DNA of 64,000 nucleotides from Methanoregulaceae archaeon (GTDB taxonomy: Bacteria; Armatimonadota; Fimbriimonadia; Fimbriimonadales; Fimbriimonadaceae). Below, piece after piece: positions 53,460 through 63,653 of the stretch; position 1 is the stretch's first letter; every line of letters starts with the position of its first letter. A program made the translations under genes and the position numbers. Under the pieces are notes generated by a model that was not told the DNA's origin, made no database searches, and was given only the letters and a program-made list of their open reading frames with translations. The DNA lies in the NCBI GenBank assembly GCA_020850325.1, contig JADZEW010000028.1, positions 1 through 64,000 on the forward strand, given 5' to 3'.

Positions 53460-53945
53460 ATGAGCGACTTCGGAGAAACCTGGAGACTGATTCGGAAGCG
53501 GTTTGATGATGCGGTGCTCGATAAGAGCAAGGAGCAGCTGAACTGGGTGCTGCACGCGGATGCCTTGACGCTCGGCGAGATGGCGATCCACGTCGCGGGC
53601 GTCGAGGTCTCTTTTTGCAGTCAGCTGATGGAGACGGCAACCGAGGGCGAAATGGACCGGGTCCGCCGTGCGGCAACCGAAGGCTCGGTCAACAATCTTC
53701 CCTTTCCCTTCTCCGCCGACGAGATCACGCCCGAACTCGTCAAGTGGGCACTTGATACCGCCCGCGAAATGACGGTGAGAGTCATCGACGACACCAGCCC
53801 GGAACTTCGGTCAAAGCAGATTCAGAGCGCGTTGGGGCCGATCGTAGACGGTACGGGAGCGCTGGCCCGGCTGGCGTACCACCCTGGGTACCACCAAGGT
53901 CAGGCGTACTTGATCGAGTCCGCGCCCGGTTTTCCGCTGGCCTAG
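53460..53945 (+). CDS. DinB-family protein
   Basis: Four-helix DinB/YfiT-type protein of 161 residues. Metal-binding histidines are in MAIHVAGVEVSF and HPGYHQGQAYLI, the spacing of the family triad. Many relatives are thiol S-transferases; others have no known activity. I use ATG 53460; a GTG at 53424 would add 12 residues. AGGAGG is 16 nt upstream of the ATG, unusually far. The Fur/Zur-type box just upstream suggests control by a metal. Confidence 0.85.
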   Translation: MSDFGETWRLIRKRFDDAVLDKSKEQLNWVLHADALTLGEMAIHVAGVEVSFCSQLMETATEGEMDRVRRAATEGSVNNLPFPFSADEITPELVKWALDTAREMTVRVIDDTSPELRSKQIQSALGPIVDGTGALARLAYHPGYHQGQAYLIESAPGFPLA

Positions 53946-53963
53946 AACTTGAATCCGAGGCTG
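53942..53963. repeat. Direct repeat copy 1 (beta-barrel gene 3' end)
   Basis: This 22-bp stretch, starting CTAGAACTTGAA, matches 56924-56945 at 21 of 22 positions. On the minus strand it encodes SLGFKF and a stop. Confidence 0.8.
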
Positions 53964-54109
53964 TTCCAGGCCCAAGCAACTTCACCCATAAGGATCATCA
54001 GGTGAACCTGTCGGCGCTGATTTGGAATCCCATGGGTAATATGAGGAAAGTGTGGGTCGGACGCAATGGGAGTACTATGGAGGCTCTCTAGCGTGTGCGA
54101 TCGCTAGTA
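53942..54109 (-). pseudogene. Relic of an outer-membrane beta-barrel gene
   Basis: On the minus strand an open stretch of about 55 codons without a start ends MGEVAWAWNSLGFKF and TAG. The end is the terminal-strand pattern of outer-membrane barrels and matches the intact barrel gene at 56924-57682 (RRTNLWMSVSLGFKF). Looser matches (LHST for LHYST, QRR for PRR) extend upstream. No N-terminal part remains. It shares bases with the DinB stop. Confidence 0.5.
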
Positions 54110-54119
54110 GGACGTCCAT

Positions 54120-56918
54120 ATGGCCTTCATTTCTGCTCTCTGCTTCTTCCTCACCGCCCAGCCAGGACTTGCTCCAAAGAACCTGCAGTCCGTACCCATC
54201 GTGGCTGCCTCGGCATTTTCCGACGGAAGGATGTCGCAACCGATGGCCGATTGGCTCGCATCGCTCCGACAGAACGAGCCACGCCAGAAGCCTGCCAGTC
54301 GCTGGAGGGCGCTGGTGTTAATCTATCCCAATCTGGACACTAAGTATATGAAGGCGAACCGTGAGGTTACGCGGCATACGGCACGCGCCGATCCCGCCTT
54401 GACGGAGACGATCAGATCGAGCATTGCCGAACTCCCCGCGATTGTGCGGCGATTGACAGGAGGAGCGTGTGAACTGCAGGTAGACATCCACGTGATCGAT
54501 CGGCCGGTCACGCTAAACAACGACGGGACACTGGAAGCTGGACACTCTTTTCCCGCTCCTGAAGATGAGGATATCAAGCCCGAGTTTGAAATGTATAACA
54601 AGCCAGGCATGTATGACTCTTATGGCTACTTCTACAATCCGGGCGATCTCCCGCAGTCGCTTGCAGGAGGTGGAGGTGGCGGAAGAAATGGTACGAGGTT
54701 TGTTGCAAACTTTGGTGATCTTAACCGATGGAAGAAGACTCCTGACTTTATCGGTGGATTTATGAGTTGGGGGCAGGGGCTTTTCCTTCATGAGTGGTGC
54801 CATGGATTGGACGGTTTCTACAAGCATAGTGGATACCAGATCATGGATCTCCACCACCTTTACCGCTACGGGAGAATGGGGCACCGTGATAAGCCGATGT
54901 ATGTCGCTCACTTTCAGGGCTTGCTCACATTCTTGGATAGCGGTCGGTACGGCTTCTCCCGATCCGTTTGGCTCTCGGGGAGCCCTCGTAACCCGGTTGA
55001 GCTCATCCCGTGCCAGTTGACGGCTCCCATGCCCGGGGTCGTACTAGGAACTGCGGGTTTTTGTCTGGAATGGGCACGAACTCCAGCTCCCGACGGTTAT
55101 GTGGTCACGTTAAGGGCCGAGGGACTGTCTGACGGCACTCCATTGGAGTTCCGAACTCGAGAAAACCGCATCCAGATTCCCAAGGGCGGCATCGCGCCGG
55201 GCAACTATCGGTGGCATGTTCAAGCGCTTAAGGGTGACAAGCGCAGCGAGGTTGGCGACACGTTCACGCTGACGATCAAGAGTCCCAACGAACTGACGCC
55301 GCCCTCGGTTACCGCCGTAGCCTTCTCGCAGCCCGTGGCCCCAGGAAATGGCGGAATGGTGCGGTTGTGGGCACGCGTGACGAGTGAGGCGGGAGTCAAG
55401 GTCGCCTACGCTGACTACTTGCAGGCAGATGGGACTCACGAACGCGTGAGGTTGCAGCGCCGGAGCGGCTGGGCGGCCGACAATCGATGGAGTGCGATGC
55501 TCTGGGTACAGCCAAATCGAACTCGTCGAGCCCAAAACCTGTCAGTTGTCCTACACGTCGAGGATAACGCCGGCATGACCTTTGACTCTAACCCGATCGC
55601 GCTTACGGTCGCCGCCCCCATGGACCAAGGTGTAGCGTCGGCGTCATGGGTGAACCCTGGCGACCGAATCGATGCCGTGAACGATGGTCGGTTGCCCACT
55701 GATTCGAACGACCATAGCATTCCTAGGTTTACTTGGTACAACCACAAGGGAACGATGGAGTGGGTACAAATGGAGTACAAGGCACCACAAACTGTGGATT
55801 CCTGCCTCGTGTATTGGTTCCAGGATACCGGGGCATGCAGGGTCCCGCAAGCTTGGAGACTACTGTACCGAGCAAACGAGGGTTCGCCGTGGCTCGAAGT
55901 CAAGGTTCAAGATGCGCCTTCGATTCGTGCGAATTCTTGGAACATCATGCGATTCGCTCCAGTTTCAGCTAGACAGTTCCGTATCGAAGCTCAGCTGAGA
56001 CCTGGTTTCTCAGCAGGTCTCCTCGAATGGCAACTCCATAACTTGTCCTCTGAATCATCGGGGCAGGTTGACGTCACAGCTCGCAAGTCGAGCATATCGA
56101 CAGAATTCGTGGCTCCAGGGCAACATTGGCGTCAAAGCCGTCACGAGGTGTTCGCGCCCTTCGCCGACTTCGACGCGCTGCATGTTCGAGTTCATTCTGC
56201 TAACGGCAAAACTCGCAGTGAGACTAGTGAATACGACGGTGGAACTTGGGCCGAAGTGAGGTGGCCGGACGGCCAAGTGCAGCACCTTGCTTTCAATGAT
56301 GCGAACATGCAGGATGGTGGATATGTGCCCAGGACGGAAAAGCCAGAGTTTGGTGGAGCCGCCACGGCATGGGTACCGCGCTTGAACCCCGCTCACCGTG
56401 ACTACGAGGTGAAGTTCTTCTACCGGCATCCCGACGGAACCGTGAGTGAGAGTCCGGTCTATCCCAGAGTGTTCGTTCCGGATTTTGTTAAGCCGGTCCC
56501 CAAAGCGAAGGCTACCGCCTCGAGTGGGCCGCCAGCCGACCCCGCCAACTCGGTCATCGATGGCCTGCTACCGTCCCGTTCATTCGACCACGCGATCCCG
56601 CGTTTCACTTGGTGGGACCAAAAGGGCACCAAGGAATGGATCCAGTTGGATTACGAGACACTCCAGTCAGTCGACTCTTGCTATGTGTATTGGTTTCAGG
56701 ATAGCGGAGGTTGCCGGACTCCTGAGTCCTGGAAACTCCTCTATCGAGAAGATGAGAAGTCGGCTTGGAGGGAGGTCGCGACGAGAGGACCTCTGGGCAC
56801 CGAAATCGATCGCTGGAACACCGTCCGATTTGCTCCGGTCAAGGCTAAGCAGTTCAGAATAGAGGCCAAGCTGAAACCAGGTTTTTCGGGAGGCATTCTG
56901 GAGTGGCGACTCTTCTAG
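54120..56918 (+). CDS. Secreted HExxH protein with two discoidin-like C-terminal domains
   Basis: Protein of 932 residues with a signal peptide (FISALCFFLTAQPGLA). A zinc-metallopeptidase motif HEWCH (224-228) is followed by GLDGFYKHSG; the third ligand is not clear. About 330-395 look fibronectin-like. Two homologous domains (about 500-640 and 790-932) share SIPRFTWYNHKGTMEWVQ / AIPRFTWWDQKGTKEWIQ and VYWFQDTGACR / VYWFQDSGGCR. This is the sandwich domain seen at the C-terminus of some GH127-type glycoside hydrolases. Base use is visibly less GC-rich than in neighbours and direct repeats flank it, suggesting transfer. Confidence 0.8.
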   Translation: MAFISALCFFLTAQPGLAPKNLQSVPIVAASAFSDGRMSQPMADWLASLRQNEPRQKPASRWRALVLIYPNLDTKYMKANREVTRHTARADPALTETIRSSIAELPAIVRRLTGGACELQVDIHVIDRPVTLNNDGTLEAGHSFPAPEDEDIKPEFEMYNKPGMYDSYGYFYNPGDLPQSLAGGGGGGRNGTRFVANFGDLNRWKKTPDFIGGFMSWGQGLFLHEWCHGLDGFYKHSGYQIMDLHHLYRYGRMGHRDKPMYVAHFQGLLTFLDSGRYGFSRSVWLSGSPRNPVELIPCQLTAPMPGVVLGTAGFCLEWARTPAPDGYVVTLRAEGLSDGTPLEFRTRENRIQIPKGGIAPGNYRWHVQALKGDKRSEVGDTFTLTIKSPNELTPPSVTAVAFSQPVAPGNGGMVRLWARVTSEAGVKVAYADYLQADGTHERVRLQRRSGWAADNRWSAMLWVQPNRTRRAQNLSVVLHVEDNAGMTFDSNPIALTVAAPMDQGVASASWVNPGDRIDAVNDGRLPTDSNDHSIPRFTWYNHKGTMEWVQMEYKAPQTVDSCLVYWFQDTGACRVPQAWRLLYRANEGSPWLEVKVQDAPSIRANSWNIMRFAPVSARQFRIEAQLRPGFSAGLLEWQLHNLSSESSGQVDVTARKSSISTEFVAPGQHWRQSRHEVFAPFADFDALHVRVHSANGKTRSETSEYDGGTWAEVRWPDGQVQHLAFNDANMQDGGYVPRTEKPEFGGAATAWVPRLNPAHRDYEVKFFYRHPDGTVSESPVYPRVFVPDFVKPVPKAKATASSGPPADPANSVIDGLLPSRSFDHAIPRFTWWDQKGTKEWIQLDYETLQSVDSCYVYWFQDSGGCRTPESWKLLYREDEKSAWREVATRGPLGTEIDRWNTVRFAPVKAKQFRIEAKLKPGFSGGILEWRLF

Positions 56919-56923
56919 GCAAG

Positions 56924-56945
56924 CTAGAACTTGAAGCCGAGGCTG
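56924..56945. repeat. Direct repeat copy 2 (beta-barrel gene 3' end)
   Basis: The partner of 53942-53963, at 21 of 22 positions. It is the 3' end of the intact barrel gene. Confidence 0.8.
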
Positions 56946-57682
56946 ACCGACATCCAGAGGTTGGTGCGCCGCGGTTGCCCGGCGAGCAGACCTCGGTCGA
57001 AGAGCGTCGAATAGTGCAGCGCGGGAGCTAAATTGAGTCGATCTCCTAGTCCAATCGACGTCGAGGCCGTCAGTTGTAGGTCGGCGAACCCGGCTTTCGA
57101 GCTCCCGAAGTAGAAGTTGTTGGATCGCGCATCCCCGTAGCTCAGTTCCGCGTTGAGTTCCACTTCGAGCAAACCGGCTAGTTGGCTCGATAAGGCATGG
57201 GTGACCCCCAACGTGACATAGGTTCCGGAGTAGGAGTTGTTGCCGGTGTACAGGTTCAAGTAGGGAGAGCCCCACACGTCGCCAAGTTCGACCGTCGCGA
57301 ACCACTCCTGATAGCGTCCTTCGCCCGTTCCCGGAAACTGGTAGTCGACGATGCCCAAGCTCCACTCAGCGGTTCCCACCGTGCGCGTGTACTCGAGGGT
57401 GAAATCGAGTTCGGTCACGCGGCCGCGTGGAGTCGACGTGTAGTTGGGCAGATTCCAGTTCGTCGGCTCGAAATTGCCCCACAGTCCAACGGAGATGGGG
57501 CCACGGGAAACCGTAACCCCCGGCTGGATCACCCAATCATTGACCAGGTTGATGCCGCGCCAGACGTACTTCGAAGCAACGGTCAACTCCGCCTCGATCT
57601 CGAACGGCTTCTGGACCTGCGCGGAAGCAAGCGCGCTCAGGAACACGACCGACGACCACGCGACGCGCAACAAGGGTGCCAT
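56924..57682 (-). CDS. Outer-membrane beta-barrel protein
   Basis: Protein of 252 residues with a signal peptide (VAWSSVVFLSALASAQ). The mature part starts FEIEAELTVASKYVWRGINL, as in barrels whose first strand has S-x-Y-x-W/F-R-G. It alternates hydrophobic and polar residues and ends in SLGFKF, with the terminal Phe needed for barrel assembly. It resembles the TIGR02001-type family of unknown function. Its presence shows a diderm envelope. Confidence 0.85.
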   Translation of the reverse strand: MAPLLRVAWSSVVFLSALASAQVQKPFEIEAELTVASKYVWRGINLVNDWVIQPGVTVSRGPISVGLWGNFEPTNWNLPNYTSTPRGRVTELDFTLEYTRTVGTAEWSLGIVDYQFPGTGEGRYQEWFATVELGDVWGSPYLNLYTGNNSYSGTYVTLGVTHALSSQLAGLLEVELNAELSYGDARSNNFYFGSSKAGFADLQLTASTSIGLGDRLNLAPALHYSTLFDRGLLAGQPRRTNLWMSVSLGFKF

Positions 57683-57801
57683 GCCCTAATCTTCGGCAAA
57701 TTTGCGGGGATCTTCAAATGCAGGCTTTATTTAGCCTTTGATGCGGGAGAGTGGCGCCGATATGGAACAAGGAGCTTCGGGAGAGGTTGGGACTTGGCGG
57801 G

Positions 57802-60303
57802 ATGAAGCTTAGAAAGCGACTGATCATCGTATCGGGCCTCTGTCTGGCCATGGGCGCCTGGGCGATATCGAGTGTTGCGCTCGACTCGTCGGCTCGTGGC
57901 TTTGCCGAGATTGAATACGACCGTGCCCAGAACGACGTGGCGCGCATCAACGAGGCGTTTCGCAACGCGATCACCGCTCTCCACACCAAGTCGGCCGACT
58001 GGGCGAATTGGGACGACACCTACAACTTCATCGGAGACCGCAACCGCGAATACGTCGAGTCCAACCTCGACATTTCCTCGCTAGAGGGAATTCGGATCGA
58101 CCTGATCATGATTCTGAGCCCCCAGGCGGAGTCAATCATTGCGGTGGGGGTTCCTGATGGCAAGGGGGCGGTTCCCGACAGCCAGGAGATCTTGCGGCAG
58201 CTTCGTACGGGCAAGAAGCTCGATCCCACCGTGGGACATTCGGGCTATGTCATTGTTCATGGGCAGCCGACTCTTGTCTCGGTCCGACCGGTCTTCCGCA
58301 CCGGGGCGGAGACAGGCAGCCGCGGCTGGATTCTCTTCGCGCAGCGGCTCGACGCCCGGTTGCAGGGAGACTTGCGGCGCCTCACCCGCTACCCCATCAA
58401 GTTTCGGGTAGCGGACGATGCCGTGGCAGCGAGTGGTTCTAGTCGCGAGAACCGCTCTCTAGTCAAGGTTCTGAGCGAGGACGAACTCCTGGGCACCTCG
58501 GTCGCCTACGACCTGTTCGGCCGCCCCTCCCTACAGCTCGACACTGTTTTCAACCGCCGAGTGTACGCCTACGGCAAAGTGGTCGGCAAGAACACGGTTG
58601 CCCAGGTGCTGGCTGTGGCCGCGTTCTTTGCCCTGGTGATCATGTTCATCTTTGAGCGCTTCGTACTGCGCCGGTTGCGAAAGCTCCACGAGCAGGTCGC
58701 CAGCATCGGTGCGGAAGTCGACGGCGCGCGGGTCAAGCTCGATGGTCAGGATGAACTCGCTTCCCTTGCCAATCAGGTGAACACGATGCTGTCGCGAATC
58801 GAAGACGGCTCCTCCGCCCTCCGCGAGAGTGAAGAGCAACTACGATCGCACAACGAGAATCTCGAGCAAATGGTGGCCGAGCGCACCGCCGAAATCGAGC
58901 GCAGCGCGGCGGCCCTGCGAGAGAGTGAGGAGCGGCTGCGGCTCCAGAATGAGAATCTTGAGCAGCTCGTCGATTCGAGAACCCGCGAGATCGAGCACCA
59001 AGCTTTCCACGACAAGCTGACGGGTTTGCCCAACCGAGCCCTCTTCATGGACCGGCTCTCCTGCGCGTTGACCAAGTCGGGGCGGTCGGGAATGAGCACG
59101 GCGGTCATGTTCATCGACCTTGACAACTTCAAGCTGATCAACGACAGCCTGGGCCACGACAAGGGTGATCTGCTGCTGATCACGGTTGCAGACCGGCTGA
59201 GCGAGTGCGTCCGCGCCGGCGATACCGTGGCTCGATTGGGGGGCGATGAATTCACCCTGCTGTTGGAAGGCGTGGAATCGACCGCGCGGGCCGAAGAAGT
59301 CGCCGATCGCATCCTGGCCACCTTGCGCAAACCGATCCCCGTCGGCACGAGCGAAATCTTCACGGGAGCGAGCATCGGTCTGGCGATTACGCACGACGGC
59401 CACGGCTCGGCTCAAGATTTGCTTAAGCACGCCGACGTGGCCATGTACCGCGCCAAGGCGACGGGCAAGTCGACCTATGTCGTGTTCGATGAGCACATGA
59501 ACGCCCATGCCGTCGAGCGGCTCGAACTCGAGACCGCGCTCCGCAAGGCGATCGACCAAGGCACGATGAGCCTGGCCTACCAGCCGATCGTCGACCTTGC
59601 CAGTGGACAGATCATCGGCGTGGAGACCCTGTCCCGTTGGGCGCATCCCACCCGAGGCGACATCTCTCCCGCGCAGTTCATCCCGATCGCGGAGGACACC
59701 GGACTCATCGTCACGTTGGGCAACTGGGTTCTCGAAGAGGCATGCCGCCAAGCGACCGAGTGGATCGAGCTGATGTCAGATCGGCCCTTTACGATCAGTG
59801 TCAACGTTTCGGGGCGCCAGTTGAAGCGCGATGACATTGTCGAGCGGGTCAGCGCCGCGCTCGAGAAGTCAGGATTGCCTGCCGAGAGATTGAAGCTCGA
59901 ACTGACGGAGACCGTCCTGCTCGACGACGGCGAGGAGATCGCCATCAAGCTGCGGTCGTTGAAGCAACTGGGGGTCAAGCTGGCCCTAGATGACTTCGGC
60001 ACCGGCTACTCTTCCCTGTCGACTTTGCGCTCCTTCCCCATCGACACACTCAAGGTCGATCAAGCGTTTATTCGGATGCTCGAGGATGAATCCGAGGCCC
60101 TGGCCATCGTCGAAGCGATCACGTCCTTGGCGAGGACGATGCGCATGGATGTCACTGCCGAGGGAGTCGAGACGGCATCCCAAGAGCGGCTGCTCAAGCA
60201 ACTCGGCGTGAGCTGTGGCCAGGGCTACTTCTTCGCCCGTCCGATGCCTGCTGCCGAGCTTCGCGCGCTGATCAGCACCGGTCCTCGTTCCCTCGCGGCC
60301 TGA
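57802..60303 (+). CDS. CHASE4-GGDEF-EAL cyclic-di-GMP protein
   Basis: Inner-membrane protein of 833 residues for cyclic-di-GMP turnover. It has an N-terminal membrane helix, a periplasmic CHASE4 domain (SADWANWDDTYNF), a second helix (VLAVAAFFALVIMFIF) and a long coiled coil. GGDEF is intact at 480-484, with an inhibitory RAGD five residues before it. The EAL domain reads ETLSRW (from 608) instead of EALxRW but keeps LDDFGTGYSSL, KVDQAFI, AEGVETASQ and QGYFFARPM. Both activities are possible. It probably tunes biofilm or polysaccharide output. A GTG at 57751 is an alternative start. Confidence 0.93.
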   Translation: MKLRKRLIIVSGLCLAMGAWAISSVALDSSARGFAEIEYDRAQNDVARINEAFRNAITALHTKSADWANWDDTYNFIGDRNREYVESNLDISSLEGIRIDLIMILSPQAESIIAVGVPDGKGAVPDSQEILRQLRTGKKLDPTVGHSGYVIVHGQPTLVSVRPVFRTGAETGSRGWILFAQRLDARLQGDLRRLTRYPIKFRVADDAVAASGSSRENRSLVKVLSEDELLGTSVAYDLFGRPSLQLDTVFNRRVYAYGKVVGKNTVAQVLAVAAFFALVIMFIFERFVLRRLRKLHEQVASIGAEVDGARVKLDGQDELASLANQVNTMLSRIEDGSSALRESEEQLRSHNENLEQMVAERTAEIERSAAALRESEERLRLQNENLEQLVDSRTREIEHQAFHDKLTGLPNRALFMDRLSCALTKSGRSGMSTAVMFIDLDNFKLINDSLGHDKGDLLLITVADRLSECVRAGDTVARLGGDEFTLLLEGVESTARAEEVADRILATLRKPIPVGTSEIFTGASIGLAITHDGHGSAQDLLKHADVAMYRAKATGKSTYVVFDEHMNAHAVERLELETALRKAIDQGTMSLAYQPIVDLASGQIIGVETLSRWAHPTRGDISPAQFIPIAEDTGLIVTLGNWVLEEACRQATEWIELMSDRPFTISVNVSGRQLKRDDIVERVSAALEKSGLPAERLKLELTETVLLDDGEEIAIKLRSLKQLGVKLALDDFGTGYSSLSTLRSFPIDTLKVDQAFIRMLEDESEALAIVEAITSLARTMRMDVTAEGVETASQERLLKQLGVSCGQGYFFARPMPAAELRALISTGPRSLAA

Positions 60304-60343
60304 ATGCACGCATAGAGTTTGCAAGCGAGCGATCAACTAGAAC

Positions 60344-60381
60344 AAAAAAAGGTCTCCCCGCGCACGGAGCGCAGGGAGACC
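60344..60381 (-). terminator. Rho-independent terminator of groEL
   Basis: On the minus strand GGTCTCCC/GGGAGACC forms an 8-bp stem with a 15-nt loop, followed by seven Ts. It lies 24 bp after the groEL stop. Confidence 0.92.
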
Positions 60382-60404
60382 CATGCAGGCATTAAGCCGA
60401 CGGC

Positions 60405-62056
<1,652 letters not shown>

Positions 62057-62173
62057 TTATGGCACTTCGATGTGCCTCCACGCCATCATTTGGGGCACAT
62101 GTTCGCGATGCCCGTGGAATGTTTCGGTCGCTGGTGTGATTGCCGAGTGGTAGTCTAAAGTGGAGGTTCAACG

Positions 62174-63070
62174 ATGATTACCGCCGTCGCCGCGATCGCG
62201 ATCTTACAGGTCAGCATCCCCGTTCAAACTCAGCTTGAGCTGATCGGCGATGTCCAGCAGATCCAAGTTGTCGCGTTCGGCAGAAACGGTGAGCCGGCGC
62301 GTGGCCGCATTGTGATCACCAATGACCACAGCTGGGCCTTCGGCAATTCGACCCTTCCTGGGCATGGGAAGTATCTTTATCGTTGGCCAGTCAAGTCCCC
62401 AGAGCGCTACCAGCAGTTCCACGTCTACTGGGCAACGGTCGGCGATCATCGACGGATTGTTGACAAGCCGGGCAAACCCTACTCCGTATCACGTGGCTCC
62501 CTCATCGCGGCCCTCTCAAAGGACACGGTGCTCTTAGGCGCAGACACCGACCAACTACCTCCGGGTGCGTTCCGTTGGGAAGTCGTTGCCCTGAATCCCA
62601 TTCCTCCTGCGAAGGTGCGCCGAGTTGCGGCGGGTGGAGAGCGGCCCAAGCCGAACTTTGGATCGGCGTGGTACGACTCGCCCTCCGGCTTGCTCAATAC
62701 AAACCGTGGTCAATTCCGCGTGGCGGCCCAGGCCAGTACGGCTTGGACGCCGAGATATAAAGTCGAACGCCGCCCAGCTAAGACGGGTTCGTTCTATGAG
62801 TTGGACACCAAGACCGGTGGGTCCGCGCTGGTTGACGATGCTGACTCCAACATGTCGTTCCGATATTGGCGAAACGCGATGTTCCGCGCCTCGCGCGACG
62901 GAAGTGGCCACGACTTCTGGGATCGTGGGGCTAAGCAGTGGGTCCGCTTAGGCTTTCATCTGATCGGCGAAAGCGCGGACCGAACCAGCCTCGTGTTCGC
63001 CGATCATAGCGGGTCCTCCGCGAAGCCGGCACCGACGTACATCGTGCGCCTCAAGAAGGAGTTGCGGTAA
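62174..63070 (+). CDS. Secreted protein of unknown function between groEL and groES
   Basis: Protein of 298 residues with a short signal-like start (MITAVAAIAILQVSIPVQTQ). The rest is beta-rich with many aromatic residues (HKYLYRWPV-like GKYLYRWPVKSPERYQQF, FRYWRNAMFRASRDG). No family is recognised. GGAGG lies 7 nt before the ATG. It is on the opposite strand to groEL and groES and has probably been inserted between them. Confidence 0.7.
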   Translation: MITAVAAIAILQVSIPVQTQLELIGDVQQIQVVAFGRNGEPARGRIVITNDHSWAFGNSTLPGHGKYLYRWPVKSPERYQQFHVYWATVGDHRRIVDKPGKPYSVSRGSLIAALSKDTVLLGADTDQLPPGAFRWEVVALNPIPPAKVRRVAAGGERPKPNFGSAWYDSPSGLLNTNRGQFRVAAQASTAWTPRYKVERRPAKTGSFYELDTKTGGSALVDDADSNMSFRYWRNAMFRASRDGSGHDFWDRGAKQWVRLGFHLIGESADRTSLVFADHSGSSAKPAPTYIVRLKKELR

Positions 63071-63169
63071 GAGTGACTAGTGGGAAGAGGGCGTTACGCG
63101 CCGACCGCTCTCCCATCACTCGTCACTCGTCACTCTTCACTCAAAACTCGTCACTCGAAAACTCGTCAG
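63071..63169. repeat. Inverted repeat and heptad tandem repeat
   Basis: GAGTGACTAGTGGGA (63071-63085) pairs imperfectly with TCCCATCACTCGTCACTC (63111-63128). The region then continues as 7-bp units (CGTCACT and variants CTTCACT, CAAAACT) to 63168. The last unit supplies the groES stop codon. Confidence 0.6.
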
Positions 63170-63477
63170 TTCTTCGCGCCGACCATCGCACCCTCAACCA
63201 CGGCGAGGATGTCCTCGGCGCGGAGGATGACGTAGTCCTTGGCATCGACATTGGCTTCGGTGCCGCTGTACTTGCCGTAGATGACGGTGTCGCCAACTTT
63301 GACGTCGACGGGCGACATCTGGCCCGAGTCGAGGCGCTTGCCGGGGCCGACCGCGAGAACCGTGCCCTTCAGCGGCTTCTCCTGCGCGGTGTCGGGGAGG
63401 ATGATGCCACCCGCCGTCTTCTCTTCCTTGGCGGCAGCTTCGACAATGATTCGATCATGAAGCGGTTTCAGGTTCAT
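63166..63477 (-). CDS. groES: Co-chaperonin GroES
   Basis: 10-kDa lid of GroEL, 103 residues. It has LKPLHDRIIVEAAAKEEKTAGGIILPD (with the mobile loop), GTVLAVGPGKR, VKVGDTVIYGKYSGTE and the C-terminal YVILRAEDILAVVEG. GGAGAAG lies about 8 nt before the ATG. Its own CIRCE operator is at 63529. Confidence 0.97.
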   Translation of the reverse strand: MNLKPLHDRIIVEAAAKEEKTAGGIILPDTAQEKPLKGTVLAVGPGKRLDSGQMSPVDVKVGDTVIYGKYSGTEANVDAKDYVILRAEDILAVVEGAMVGAKN

Positions 63478-63528
63478 TTTTTATGCTTCTCCAGTCTTAA
63501 AGGGCACGCCGATGGCGCGGCCCATTGC

Positions 63529-63555
63529 TTAGCAGTTTACCAGAGAGAGTGCTAA
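63529..63555 (-). promoter_or_regulatory. CIRCE operator of groES
   Basis: TTAGCAGTT-N9-GAGTGCTAA on the plus strand. One arm is perfect, the other has two changes. It is placed about 50 bp before the groES start. Confidence 0.85.
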
Positions 63556-63566
63556 TGGGGGCGTTT

Positions 63567-63653
63567 GGTGTGTTGGCTTGTTAGCGTGTTAGAGACGGAT
63601 CCCATGTCCGACCTCCGATCCCAACACTCCAACACACCAACAAGCCAACACGC
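63567..63653. repeat. Imperfect inverted repeat next to rsmG
   Basis: GGTGTGTTGGCTTGTTAGC and its partner CAACAAGCCAACACGCT form about 25-bp arms with 21 matching positions. The right arm ends at the rsmG stop codon. It may end the rsmG transcript; there is no U-tract. Confidence 0.5.

Noticed and set aside
54088-54107. CTAGCG/CGCTAG inverted repeat as an operator for the HExxH gene
   Set aside because: Only 6-bp arms with an 8-nt spacer and no second copy; too little to support.
63117-63168. Possible CRISPR array
   Set aside because: The units are 7 bp, in direct contact, with no spacers and no cas genes nearby.
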